Shown one piece after another: positions 1 through 12,450 of a stretch of 64,000 bases of DNA. Source of the DNA: Owenia fusiformis (lineage: Eukaryota > Annelida > Polychaeta > Sabellida > Oweniidae); contig CAIIXF020000011.1 in NCBI GenBank assembly GCA_903813345.2, forward strand, positions 7,030,571-7,094,570. The letters are read 5' to 3'. Both the position numbers and the translations under genes were made by a program. The notes beneath the pieces were generated by a model. That model was not told the origin of the DNA, made no database searches, and worked only from the letters and a program-made list of their open reading frames with translations. Positions within the stretch are counted from its first letter, which is position 1, and every line of letters begins with the position of its first letter.

Positions 1-3000
1 GGCTGTTTAGATGCTAGGCAGATAGGTTTGATCTTCGGCGTTTCAGTAATGCAAGGATCAAGCTTTATCAGAGCTATATCTGGCATATAGCTGTTGGCTG
101 CATTTGCATCAGGGTGAGGTTTGTCCTTCCACGTTTGTTGCCCCTCTGCTGGGTCACCCTTCGTGTATATGTTTTCACCTGCCTCGGCATTAGCCCTCGA
201 GTGGTCACCGAGTGTCACCTTGTTAGGATTACTGAAATCGGACAGTTATTTTCCCAAAGTGAATAAAAAGGGGGATAGCTTTAATCGTTTTATGCATGCC
301 CAATGGCCAGTATCAGGAGAAGGTAACTTTAGACCTTCTAATTTTTAAGATGACGTACTGTAATTGTCGATATCAGCTTTTAATTATTTACATCCTCTAG
401 GTTTCATTGACCTCGATTTGACCTTTCTTGACCTAATATTTTGAAAAACCAAAGCTTAGTTGTTCGGGTTAATGGAATAAAGCATACGGCAATGCCGATC
501 AGGCAAGTAGTTTTGATTAGCAAAGGGATCCAGATAACCGGCGCCGCCCCTGTCATTGCGACTTTGTGTTTAATGAAAAATATTGCCAACTTTAGGCTTA
601 AAGGGGTATTCCTTGCCAGACCATCTCTCTCCTAATATGGTAGCTATAACCATATGCATACTTTGCAAGTTTATCAAAAAACAGAAAAATGTTTTGAAAT
701 GGTCAATATTGATCACTTAAAAATATAGTGCTCGATTCCAGTAGGCTGCCATCTTTTAAAATTTCACTCAGGAAGTGATGTCATCAACTCTCAACTTTGC
801 ATATAACATTAGGTAAGGAGCTATTAGAATTACTAAACCAGCTGAATATTTTTTTCACTTTGGTCTATGATTAAAATCCTTTTGATGACCTCTTCTTTAG
901 TTCTAAGTTGACAACTCCTGAAAATATTTTTACTCAGAAGATAAGGGCTTCTTGTTTAGAAGTGATTTTGTACTTCTTTCCTATACTGTAATAGACAAGG
1001 TTATAACAGGTGAGAGTCGATGACATCACTTCCTGAAAGAAATCTGAAAAGATGGCAGCTTACTGGGAATGAGAACTACATTTTTAAATGATCAATATTG
1101 ACCATATGAAAACATTTTTCCGTGTTTTGCTAAAATGTAAAGTATATATATGATTGTAGCTACCATATCAGGAGAGAAATAGTCTGGCAAGGAATGTTCC
1201 TTTAAACCCAAAGCTGCAGTGAGCGCACTTGGTGTCACATTTTCTTACAATCAATCAAGTGAACAATATTGTATATACTAAAGTAGAAGCCATGAAAAGT
1301 AAACTGAATATTTGGAAACAAAGAAACTTAAAGACTGAATCAGATCGGGGTGACAAAATTACAAGCAACTTGTAAAATTGACCTACCAATCTATTCCTTA
1401 CAATATCAAATACAATATCTCCCAAAAGATTCACAATATGTTATAAATTGGTGAAGTTATTAATGATTGAAAGTGCAAAAATGGCTGATAATGTTTAAAT
1501 TCTCCCAAATAATAAGAATGGTAACCAAAAGATGTTACCTGTAAAAACAAATATAAAAAGTGATTAGATAAACAATGTGAAAAACCTACATCATTAAATA
1601 AATGGTTAGCTATGGGAATACAGGAGGAAGACATGAAATATTACTATATAATGGCCAGAAAAATAACTTTAGAAACAAAGTTATGGTCATTTCAATATAA
1701 AATTCTTATAAATACACTTAGATGCAACTCTTAAAGGAATATTCTTTGCCAGACCCTTTCTCTCTTGATATGGTAGCTATAATCATATATATAGTTTCCA
1801 TATTTAGCAAAACATGGGGAAATGTTTTAATATGGTCAATATTGATCATTTAAAAATCTAGTGCTTATTTCCAGTGAGCTACCATCTTTTAAGATTTCTT
1901 GCAGGACTTATATAACCTTGCTCATAACAGTATAGGAAAGTAGCACAAAATCACTTCTAGACAAGTGATCATTACTTTCTGTGCAAAAATATTTTCAGGG
2001 CTTGTCAACTTAGAATAAAAGAAGAGATTTTCAGAAGGATTAAATAAGATACAAAGTTGAAAAAGAATATTTAGCTGGTTTTGTAATTCTTAATAGCTCC
2101 TCACCTAATGCTATATGCAAAGTTGAGAGTCGATGACATCACTTCCTGTGTGAAATTTCAAAAGATGGCAGCTTATTGGAATTGAGCATCACATTTCTAA
2201 GTGATCAAATTTGACCATATCAAAACATTTTTGCGTGTTTTGCAAAAGATGGCAAGCATATATATGGTTATAGCTACCATATGAGGAGAGAGATGGTTTG
2301 GCAAGGAATATTCCTTTAAGTGTTATCACATTAAATAACACCACTCCCATCACAATGTACGTCATCATATGAAATTGTTAGGAAACTTAAATTAGTTATA
2401 TTACAACATTGTCTTTCTTATGATTTACTCACAATAATTTCAAGCAATGTGCAGCTGTAAGGCTATAGCACTCGTTTATTAGTGTACCTCCACAAATATG
2501 TCGGTTTCCCTCCGAGAGTCTGACTAGCCATGGGTGTTCACCGTTACCTGTTGCTTGACCTTGAATTAACACAATATTATATAACTGCAGATTTATTCAA
2601 GAACGATTTTTTTCAATGTTGAAATTGTCCGTGAATTTGTTGGCTTTTTTGGCTTGTCATCTCTTGGCTCTATTACTGTACTGTGGTGGAACATTTTTTG
2701 GAATCAGTTTAAGGGGTTCCAACACAGTGTCTATGACCTTCTCTGCCCTGAGAGTCCAATTGCATTACTTTTGAATCCTTAGATGTTCTTTAAACTCGCA
2801 TTTAGCTAGCGGGTTCTAAAATGTTTAATAGTAATGCTTACAGGAATATGAAATATACAATATTTAAGATTATTAGAACTACACTTACCATTTATCACTC
2901 GTTTCGAAATTTGCCTTCCAGCCGCATATGGGAGTACGTTACCGTAACATGTTACAACTAAATAAACAAGTAACAGACCTATATGCACTGCTATCGAAAA

Positions 3001-3027
3001 TACTGATACTACACGATTTATCGTCAT
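1..3027 (-). CDS. Trypsin-like serine protease, paralog of the 7,979 gene (5' part; runs off the window)
   Basis: Three exons are visible on the minus strand: 3027-2889, 2559-2433 and 231-1, the last continuing beyond the window. Exon 1 encodes a hydrophobic signal segment and a short pro-region ending ISKR before the mature start VING, the usual S1 zymogen cleavage context. Exon 2 (127 nt) carries CGGTLI and the catalytic-histidine motif TAAHC. Exon 3 carries KVTLGDHSR and the catalytic-Asp motif PDIALIKLD. Exon 1 ends in phase 1, exon 2 in phase 2, and exon 2 has the same length as in the 7,979 gene. Residues are very close to that gene, so this is a recent inverted duplicate. The catalytic serine and any CCP or chitin-binding modules lie outside the window. 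Intron 2 (232-2432) holds two palindromic MITEs. Secretion and proteolysis are family inference. Confidence 0.85.
595..1207. mobile_element. Palindromic MITE, copy 1
   Basis: The ends are inverted copies: the left reads TTAAAGGGGTATTCCTTGCC and the right reads GGCAAGGAATGTTCCTTTAA. The inner arms also match in inverted orientation (CTATAACCATAT, TGGTCAATATTGATCA, AAGATGGCAGC). No coding capacity is seen. It lies in intron 2 of the minus-strand protease gene. Confidence 0.75.
1732..2321. mobile_element. Palindromic MITE, copy 2 of the same family
   Basis: Same termini as the 595-1207 element (left CTTAAAGGAATATTC, right GAATATTCCTTTAAG) and the same inner blocks such as ATATGGTAGCTATAA. It is a second insertion in the same intron, diverged by scattered substitutions. 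Confidence 0.75.
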
Positions 3028-4764
3028 GGTTGGTTCAACTTGAATTGTGGAATTATTAAGTCAAATTTATTTTGTTAGATTAAAAGTAGCAACAATGGGA
3101 ATTTATTTCTATCATATTCATGCAGAAAGTAGGTCAGCCATTTTATGACAATAATATGATCAGTAGTACAATTTGATTTTCCTTTGTTGATAAATGAATT
3201 CAATTGTTCATCTAAACAACAAATATTTGTAATAGATGAACATGTTATTGAACTATATCAGTTGTATTTTTAAACAATTAAATCATGCCATCTGATTAAA
3301 CGTATAGAAATGTATAGAAATGTTTTCAAACAATAGTTTGTTGTATTACTATGTACAGCCATGTCAAATAAGGCAAAGACCTTGACAGATATTGTCTTTA
3401 TCTAAAATACCATACACATTTGAAAACAAATTCATCAACCTGCAATCATTGACCAATTCTATAATGGGAAGTTCATTTTAAATCTGTTCACTTCGTTTAA
3501 GCTAAAGCAACTGCTTTTATTTGATTTGAAATGTTATGGTCTTCACTGTTAGTCGAATACCCCTCTTCTTTGTGTATGACTACATGTATTCCTTGGCAAG
3601 TACTCTTACTGTAGGTATGTATTTAGTGGCAGAAATTGGCATGTTGGCGCATTTCCGATTTTTTTAAAGTGGTACCAAAATGCTTAGAGGATCTGCTGAC
3701 ATTTTCAACCCATTATTCGCATTCTCCTAAAACAAATGTTTGGAATAATGTATGATACTAGTATTTCAACACAAGATGCTTGTATTAAACCAAAAGTTAT
3801 TTATGTTCTCTGGTAATGCATTCGATTACGCTCAGGCCCGTAGCCGGGAGGGGGGGGGGGTGTTCGCAGGGTTCGGGCGAACCCCCCTGGCCAAAAATTC
3901 TTTCAAAGGTGGTTGTCCCGCAAAATCCCGCGAATATTTGGCACTGGGTCTAAAAAATCTGTCCCGCGAGAAAATCTTTGGGGGTTGACAGTACTGCAAA
4001 TACCATTTCTGGTTTTAACTAATGTTATCCAAGTGCCAGGCCAAAAGGCAACACAGCATTAATATGCAAAATGTCACCACCTGCCATTTGTTACAGAAGG
4101 CAGAATGCCAACTGCTAAACAGCATACCCCAACGTTGGATAACAATATATCACCATTTCTGGTGGTGACATATAAACATAGGACAAATTCCATCAATTAG
4201 GTTCAACAGTCCTATAAATTCTTGTTCCTCCAATAACATACACGTATAAGTGTATAAAGTGTACTAATTTCACTTCTCACATGTCTTCTCTAGTGACTCC
4301 ATATCAGATTCAGTTCTTGTGTAATGAGGCTTTGTTTGATACAGAATGCATGTTTAGTACATGTGCATTATGCAGGACTATCTGTGTCTCCTCATAAACT
4401 AATAATGAATGTAAGTAAATGACCCAAATGAATTTCAATCCTCGTTTCTCAACCACATCCTTATTATACAACAACAATTTCACCCTTTGTAAAAACTGAC
4501 CTCAATTCAAATATAATGTCCGAAAAAATAATGTTTTATCATATACATGTATATCTGATCATGCTCTAATAGATGTTTCAAGTCATACACATTTCTAAAG
4601 TCATTTAAGAATTGTTGATGATAACAAAACATCCTGTAGAATAAACATTGAATATATTGTATATTCTATGCAAGGGTACCATAGATTATCTTATCTACTA
4701 ACCTACACATGATTTGTTATCTCTGAAAAATATTTTACATAAGTCAAATAATGACGACACTCAT
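3028..4764. other. Divergent intergenic region between protease and lipocalin
   Basis: No gene seen. It separates the 5' ends of two divergently transcribed genes, so it probably contains both promoters. A short GC-rich block at about 3830-3990, with a run of 11 G and repeated TCCCGC words, stands out from the AT-rich background and looks like a transposon fragment. Confidence 0.4.
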
Positions 4765-4768
4765 ACAG

Positions 4769-4776
4769 TATATAAA
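4769..4776 (+). promoter_or_regulatory. TATA box of the lipocalin gene
   Basis: TATATAAA stands 96 bases before the chosen ATG at 4865. Transcription would start near 4800, which excludes the upstream in-frame ATG at 4751 and leaves the ATG that opens a clean signal peptide. Confidence 0.65.
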
Positions 4777-4864
4777 CCCGGAGTGTTCAAACGAGAGCAC
4801 AACCAAAATCTTCACTCCAGCATCAACAACAGTTACTACGGCAACAGCAACAACAACGCGGATC

Positions 4865-6289
4865 ATGCTTTGTGTAATGATAGCAGCTGCCCTATTAGGG
4901 CTATCCAATGGATTCCTGATCCCAGAGCGCCCAGAGTTCACAAAGAGAGAGATAGCTACAGTGCCATCTATTGATGCCCCAAAGTACATGGGGCGTTGGT
5001 ACCAGGTAGGTGCCTCTTTTTAATAGTAGTAAATACAGTTGTATCTTTAATTCACTTTGCTTTATGTAAATTTTAATGCCTCGCTAATTTTCTTCAATTT
5101 TTCTCAAAATCTTTGATATATTCACAAACATTTATGAGAGCAATTTTTATTACAATAATATTAAACACAATTCACTAAAAATTAATTCAACTTTAGCCAA
5201 ATCTGTACATATATTATAAACAACAATTAAAATGAGCTGCTTTTTTATTTGACAGATGTATACCAATACTTTTGGTGAGACCTTCAATGGAAAAGACCAG
5301 CATTGTGTCATGGCAGATTGTAAGTTCAATGAATGTACACTCAAGAGAGAACTTGATTAATATAGCTACAAAGTTTTTCAATAGTAACTTTGATTTCGGC
5401 GTAAATTACAATATTTACCCCAATATTTTTGTAAAAACATTAGTACTTTTAAATATGCCAAGCTGTTACAATCTGATAGTTAAGTATTGTTAGCATTATG
5501 TATGAAAATTGTTGACTTGAATAACTTTGTTATATTCTTATATGGTACTCAATTTCCAATTCTACAAGTTCAACAGTCATTCTACCTAACTTACTGCCTT
5601 GATTTAATATCTATACTCCATATTTAAAAATCTGTCCCATAATTATGGGCAAACTAAAATAAAGTAAAAAACACTTTCTAATGTTCCCTTTTTCCAGACA
5701 AACTGATGAATGCCACCACACTAAGTGTATTCAATTCTGGTAAGCTTGGATCTCCCACAGGAGACTGGAGACAAATTGAAGGATCCGCAACACAGATCTC
5801 CCCTGCTGAACCAGGAAAGTTCCAGCTTTATTTGGAATATGTACCTTTCCCAGGCACATGTAAGTCCACAATCCATAATTCTTTACTTTCATTTGCGATT
5901 TATATTAAAGATAGATCTAATTGTCCTTATGTTAATCCAGAATTGGTCAAATTTTAGGCAACACCAAAAATGTGTAAAATAAACATGACAAATCTGATTC
6001 AAATTGTTTTTTCCTATCAGACTGGGTGATCAAGCTTGGACCCATTAAGAACGACCAATACCAATACTCAGTAGTCACAAGCAGTGACGGCAGTCAACTT
6101 TACGTCCTCACACGTGATGTCTCTGAGTTCAACCTCTATGAGAAGGAAATCCTTGACTTTGTTGCCGAGAAGGGATTTACAGAAGATGCCACTAAGCCCA
6201 TTTTCACACCACATGAAGCTAACTGCCCATATGTCGACAAAAAGCAGCCTAACATTTTGGATGAGCTCATCGATGAGATTATGGGATAA
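4865..6289 (+). CDS. Apolipoprotein D-like lipocalin, secreted
   Basis: Four exons, 4865-5005, 5256-5319, 5698-5859 and 6021-6289, with phases 0, 1, 1, give 211 residues, a normal lipocalin length. The protein opens with a signal peptide (MLCVMIAAALLGLSNG). The lipocalin GxW signature follows as GRWYQ. The ApoD-type middle strand region includes YSVVTSSDGSQLYVLTRD, and two cysteines (QHCVM, ANCPY) are available for disulfides. Lipocalins are extracellular beta-barrel carriers of small hydrophobic molecules; the ligand cannot be read from sequence. An AATAAA signal lies at 6337-6342, 48 bases after the stop. The gene is single-copy here and sits between the two inverted protease paralogs. Confidence 0.92.
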
Positions 6290-6336
6290 CCAAGTTAAAT
6301 GTCACTTTTATGTATTATTTATTTATTTATGTTTAA

Positions 6337-6342
6337 AATAAA
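6337..6342 (+). terminator. Poly(A) signal of the lipocalin gene
   Basis: AATAAA lies 48 bases beyond the stop codon in AT-rich 3' sequence. Confidence 0.6.
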
Positions 6343-7978
6343 GTTTTGTATCTAATAAAAATCAATTCTATAATGTTAATGTCATTATTTTAATTCTGAT
6401 ATTGTCTGAAATGGATGTTTGGAGGGCTCTTTTTCAATTATGTAAGATACGAGTTATATTGGAAAGCCCCCATGAATCTACATTAAATAAATTATGTTCA
6501 TCACTGTATCTCTTGTACAATGTTGTACACCATGATTTAATATATATAAAACCCTTCAAGCTCACGCGTGAAGCTGTGGATTATACAATTTTTGAAATTT
6601 AATAAACACCAGCTACTTGGGATTTCTCCATGAGGTGCTGCACCTGATTGCTTCAAAACTGGAGGGAAATCCTCTAAATATATTTTCCATTAAAGATAAG
6701 CTCATCTCATGCGACGTCATGTAAAGCTTGCTTCCAAAGCATTTAAAGGCTAATGTTTTTATACCATTAAAGGGTGATGTTATTAAAACATGGGTTACAT
6801 CGCTTCCCTCTAACATTGACAGTAATGTAGTAAGTAAACATCTCAGATCACCTTCCCCAAACACATCTGGAAATAATTCACAAATTCGTGGAAATACACC
6901 ACCACACCATTCTTCCATCTAAAGGACATATTACTCCCCCCTCCGTTCACTCCCCCCCCCCTCCGTTCAATTTTAATTATTTTTAATATATATTTTTTAA
7001 TATATTTTTTTTATCCATCGTTTGGAAAATTATTTTAAAGAACCGGCAATGACATTAATTTTGTGATAAAAACGTCACTTGTATATATTTATTACAGGTC
7101 GTGCAGACCACTGTTGCTTGATTTATAGCAAAAACATGGACATTTGCACGTTGGTGATGCTGCACCTTCTTAATAGATCTTATATCTTAGAAGTCCATCA
7201 CTTCAAAAAAATCCCAAAAGACCTAAGTTCCCCATGTACTGCACCTATTCATTTAGCAATTCAATTGTAAATTTTCTCTTGAAAAAATAAATCTTGGAGA
7301 TTTGTTACAACTACTCCCCCTCCGTTCATTTCTTCCGATCACCGGGCGTGATACTACATGGTTATAGGTACCATATAAGAGAAAAGGTCTAGCAAAGAAT
7401 GTGCCTTTAAATTACCAATCTTTTGGTATGCTATATAGTTTATATAATTGTGATATTCTCTACTTTAAGAACGATGCAGTGTCTCGTTTTTTGTGGCTCA
7501 TCCTGTATATATCATTCTAGATTTGTAGAATACAAGTGATACAGGAAGGAGGACATAAATAAAAAACAGCATCATTAGACTCTCCATTCAAATGTATTTG
7601 ATTAGAATGATTGAAAGAATAGTATAATTACAATAAATGCCTCACAGCAAATATTTACGTTTTCTGTATAGCAATAAAATCTTTTATCAACAGAAACAAC
7701 TGGTATTATCTGAATAGTATATATTTATATAAATGGCTTACTTTTATTTTGCATAGAATATAAAGGGACCGATCATAAAACTTAACTAGGGAACAATGTC
7801 AGTTCGATATTTGATGTATGCTAAATTAAAACTCTGCCTCAATATTCATGGTTATGTATGGTCACCCCCTTGTTGTCACATTTGTCTCACATCGCTGCAA
7901 AATAATATTTTTTAAATACACAATTCATTTGTTGGTGAACTGGTGTGTGAACTGCAGTTCTAATCCGGTCAAATAACC
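6343..7978. repeat. Intergenic region with pyrimidine-rich repeated motif and a MITE end
   Basis: The motif CTCCCCCCTCCGTTCA or close variants occurs three times (about 6930, 6950 and 7312), bracketing about 380 bases, so an inserted element is plausible. At about 7352-7412 there is a diverged single end of the MITE family seen at 595 and 1732 (GGTTATAGGTACCATATAAG then CCTTTAAA). No gene is supported. Confidence 0.4.
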
Positions 7979-10900
7979 ATGCTCACTAGTGTTGTTTCGG
8001 GATTATTGGTACCAGTGAATAAATGTCTGTTTGTGGCATATTTATATTTTATATGTTATGGAAACGCACATCTAGTAACACTTGGGAAATCTATTTCAAA
8101 ACGAGTAATAAATGGTGAGTTTATTTTTCGACTATTTTATTTTAATTCAGATAGGCTAGCCACTCGTTACAATAATTGATATGTCAATTTTAGAAAACAA
8201 TTTCCAAAATCAATTTTCGGCCGTGAAATCAAAATTAAACTAAAGTTATTAGTACATACAATCCAATAACCCCAAAATATATGAATTTTCCACAATTTTT
8301 ATTAGAAATGGTTCTTTCAAAATGACCAACGATGCACCACCAAGTGCATGTTTAAACACCATTAATCACGAAAAATGTCAATTTTGTATGTAGCGTAAGA
8401 CCTAAAACATATTTAAAGATCATCACGAGGTAACATTTTGAGGTGACATTTAAATGTGTATTAATACAAATGTAAGACTATTATATTTTATTACTCCTAA
8501 GGTAAACCGACTGCTAATGGTGAACACCCATGGTTGGTGCGACTTTCAGATGGAGACAAACATATTTGTGGCGGTACCCTAATAAACGAATGTTACATTC
8601 TTTTAGCTGCACATTGCGTGAAGTTATTGTAAGTTTATGAAATGTAATTAATTGCAATAACATATAATATACTTTCTATTCTGTATGTTACGTTACGTTA
8701 CTAACTCCATGTTACACAACACAACACAATAAACCTTTAATTTGGATCAAGCTTTGGCTTGTGGTCGCTACACATTATTTGTAAATACTAGTCTACGTGT
8801 ACATGTAAAAATGATTGATATAGTTTTAGGACAGCTAATCGGCAGAAACTCTGCCAGGTATATGATATAGTGCATTGAGTAAAACATTTTGTATGCCAAG
8901 ATTAATTGTTGCCCGATTGATTTTATAATATCTATCTAATGCTAAAATGACTTTAGATGTTGCCTTGATTTACTCCTGTTATTATATAGCCGTGATTGGG
9001 TTAAATGCAAAACTCTATTTATATATAACCAGTGAAAACTGATGCCAATTTCTCGATGAACTCCACTTCCAGTAATCCTGACAAGGTAACACTCGGTGAC
9101 CACTCGAGGGTTAATGCAGAAGCAGGTGAAAAGATATACACAAAGGGCGATCCAGCAAAGGGAAAACAGACGTGGAAGGCCAAACCTCACCCTGATGCGA
9201 AAGCGGCCAATGTCTATATGCCAGATATAGCTCTGATAAAGCTTGACCCTTGCATTACTGAAACTGCGAAGATCAAACCTATCTGCCTAGCATCAAAACA
9301 GCCAAAGCCTGAATGCGAAGTGACTGTCTTTGGATGGGGTAGCAAAAATGCTAGAAAGCCGAGTAAAATTGAAGATAAACCACTCAAGAGAACTGAAAAG
9401 ATAGAAAAATGTAATGCAGAAGGCGGTGTGTGCATCACCATCAAACCTATGACAGCATTCCACGGTGATTCCGGTGGTCCACTTATAGGCAAAGGGAAAG
9501 ATGGCAAAGACTGCCAGGTTGGAATAGTGCGTGGTAGAAAACCCGGAGAAGCAGACCTTTTCGTAGATGTTTCCAAATATTTGGATTGGATTAAAAAGCA
9601 AATAAATGGTAATTAAATCCAATTATTGATGTTGGCTTAGTGTCGTTTTGAAAATAAAAAGGGTAGTCTAGGATTTGATTCAAATTATTCTTCAGATGAT
9701 TTCATTAGCAGAGAAGTGTGATCGCATTTAACTAAATATCTATATTCTCATGTCTACACATCTGTTTAGATGATAAATGTCCTTGTGATAAACCAACCGA
9801 ACCAAAAACCTGTGAAATTGTGAAGCCAGAAAAGGAAGGCGTCGATGGCGGTGAAAATAAAGATGATTCGAAAGATGGCTCGAAAGATGGTTCAAAAGAT
9901 GGGTCGAAAGATGGTCCGAAGGATGGTTCAGAAGATAGCTCGAAAGATGGTTCGAAAGATGGTACAAAGGATGGTTCAGATAATGGCTCGAAAGATGGTT
10001 CGAAAGATGGATCAAAAGATGGCTCAAAGGATAATAATAAATCTGACAAGAAATGCCCACCCCCTGAAAAACCGAAAAATGGAAATGCAAAATTTAAAAA
10101 ACTTACTGGAGGAAGCACCGTCAAGTTTTTTTGTAGAAAGGGTTTCAAATTGGTTGGACAGGCAAATCAAAAATGTGAAAACGGACGATGGTCTGCTGTA
10201 ACACCCGTTTGTAAAGGAGGTACATAGTTTATTTTCACAATGCTGGAAATTGTACATCGAGAGACAATTGGTCATTGAGTCGACAGTACGTTGCGCATGC
10301 TCATCGTGCCAATATGGCTGATACATTTATTCATTTTTGGTTCAATATTTTTTTTTAATTATTTGATTTGAAATAGGGGACGCATGCAATGTTTTAAGGA
10401 GTGACAAACGGATACAAGAAATTAAGAATTATACATATTATGTCTTAAGTTCATATATCGCCCATTCTGATTCAGGCACTGTCTGTCCTGATATTGCACT
10501 TGGTCCCAACATCCACATCAAATCAGGTCAACTGACCAATAATCGTGCAGGAGCACGATTGATATTTGAATGCAACGAGGGATACAGAATGGCAGGACGG
10601 AAAGTGAGACCAAATATCGTATGCTCCAGACGCCTGAAATGGAGTAGACAGGTCCCCAGGTGTTCCCCATCGGACCAGATTGTTCTAAGTATGCATGTGT
10701 ACATATGTTTAAGCAACTTATGGTTCTAAAAGCACATCTTAAAGTGTGCGCCAAAGTTTAAAACTGCGCAGGCGCAGCGCTCTCGCTAACCTATATAAAG
10801 AGATTACAGGGTACAGGCTTCAGAGGTAAGCCAGGGAGGTGAACAATCATCGTCCCGTGTTGATTTCCCGTATTATCGTAACCAGGCAAGTTTCCCTATT

Positions 10901-12450
10901 GAAATTGAAAATTACTATTAGATATACTTTGTAGATATTGTTTATGAAGCTATTAAGTGTATGCATCAGTCAAATTGCTTATTTTGAACATATAAAAAGT
11001 ATTTGTGTTTTGTTTCCAAGGGAACTGTAATCCCATATAGTACACACATAAATAGTATACATTATGTTAGTACATTATGTTATGCTAGTAGAATAGCCTG
11101 GTTTATATACTATTGAAGGGCATGCTAATTGTACACACGGGTACATGCATGAAGGCCTAATATTGATATAGCTTGCATACCTAAATAAAAAATAAACTCT
11201 TCTAATCCCCTTATGTAAACACGGCGGTATACGTAGCCCGATTTATCGGGGACTTTAAGAATGATTGATAGAAACAATATCCCGTACATCTCTATTAATG
11301 TTATTAATGTATAAATACAGGAACATGTCCGGATATAGTTCTTAGCCCGAATCTGCATATCAAAGATGGCGTCGCAAATGGTAACAGACCTGGAGACTCA
11401 ATTACGTTCGAATGCAACGACGGCTATCAATTCATCGGAAGAAAAGTGAAATCAATGATAAAGTGTACTATAAAATCCAAGTGGACATCAGGTGTGCCAA
11501 GGTGTTCAGGTACTGACAATTAAATCATTCAGGAGTGACTGGGGAATCGGTAGCGACTAAATTGAGTTTGGATTATCTTTTAAACATTTTCTATAACGAC
11601 TTTGTATAAATTTGTAGATTTTTTCATATTCGTAATGACAGGGCAAGAACACTGTCGTGAATGTAATACTAATACTCCATCTTGGGGGTCATAGCACTAC
11701 AGCCTGTAAATATGTTACATTGGTTTTAATAAAAAAAAATGTTGCTTTAACCAATTTCAAGTTTCCCCTTAATGCTACATATATTTACATGCATAGCTAG
11801 TGGAAGTTATGCAAAAAAAGTTATAAATTGCAGCAGGTAAACGCCGATTTAAAACAACACCAGCCAAGCCAACCATGAAGACCATGGAAACATATCCTAC
11901 TGAACCGGACCCCTTCACTGATGGGATAAAGCTACAGACGACGCCTGCAACTATAACACATTCCGATGGGCACCCAGGTAAAGATCCATTTAAGCCCCAA
12001 TATGATATGCACCTTATAGAATTTTACCCCGGATAACAATCTAGAATGCAGATTGAGCTATATTTTTTAAAAAGCTATAAGTCAAACAAATACAAAGCGT
12101 ATGGGATTATAGTATCTCAAAATCAAACGAATACTTGCAGAGTGGGCCAAAAATGTTAACAATCGAAATGGGCGGTAACATTTTTGGCCTACCACCTTAT
12201 AATTCAAAAACCAAAAATATTTTATTTCTCAGATGGAGTCAATGATATTAGATGTCCTGCCATTGTCGATCCAAACCATCTGATAGCTCACCCAGAAGCA
12301 TGTGATCTTTACTATCATTGTGACGTTGGCGGACCACATATACACCAATGCCCCATGGGATTCCTTGGTCAGTTACACTGGAATGACGTCACTAAACAAT
12401 GTGATGAGTGGATCAATGTTGGGTGTACCAAGGGTACCAGCGCGCGTTAA
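7979..12450 (+). CDS. Secreted mosaic protease: trypsin, SKDG repeat linker, three CCP modules, chitin-binding module
   Basis: Eight exons: 7979-8114, 8502-8628, 9073-9608, 9770-10219, 10476-10688, 11321-11509, 11837-11977 and 12233-12450. Together they give 669 residues with consistent phases. Order: signal peptide and pro-region ending SKR/VING; S1 domain with [14 protein letters not shown] and GDSGGPL, so the catalytic triad is intact; a low-complexity linker of DGSK units in exon 4; CCP1 in the end of exon 4, CCP2 and CCP3 in one exon each; a Thr/Pro-rich linker; and a six-cysteine peritrophin-A (CBM14) module ending INVGC. The residue six before the active serine is Thr, not the Asp of trypsin, and the usual cysteine two residues further on is Phe, so specificity is not trypsin-like. 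The exon 3 acceptor at 9071-9072 was chosen because it alone keeps frame and matches the paralog. A chitin-targeted or complement-like extracellular role is inference. Confidence 0.88.
9865..10032 (+). repeat. 12-base tandem repeat encoding the DGSK linker
   Basis: About 14 imperfect copies of a unit like AAAGATGGCTCG inside exon 4 encode Ser-Lys-Asp-Gly blocks between the protease domain and CCP1. Coding phase is kept throughout. Copy number is likely to vary between individuals. Confidence 0.85.
10765..10827 (+). promoter_or_regulatory. Candidate internal promoter in intron 5 of the mosaic protease
   Basis: TGCGCAGGCGCA (10765-10776), close to the NRF1-type palindrome, is followed by TATATAAA (10792-10799) and, about 27 bases later, by a good splice donor, GAG/GTAAGC. 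A transcript starting near 10820 could splice into the exon at 11321 and encode only CCP3, linker and chitin-binding module. It could equally be a transposon promoter. Confidence 0.35.

Noticed and set aside
4751-4864. Upstream in-frame ATG extending the lipocalin by 38 residues
   Set aside because: It lies upstream of the TATA box and would bury the signal peptide.
6613-6918. 101-residue minus-strand frame
   Set aside because: No motif recognised; next to repeated CTCCCCC...GTTCA words, so probably part of an inserted element.
9032-9072. Acceptor at 9031-9032 as the start of protease exon 3
   Set aside because: It breaks frame with exon 2. The acceptor at 9071-9072 keeps frame and matches the paralogous gene.
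9214-9622. Minus-strand open frames opposite the protease domain
   Set aside because: They overlap the exon with the trypsin motifs on the plus strand and have no motifs of their own.
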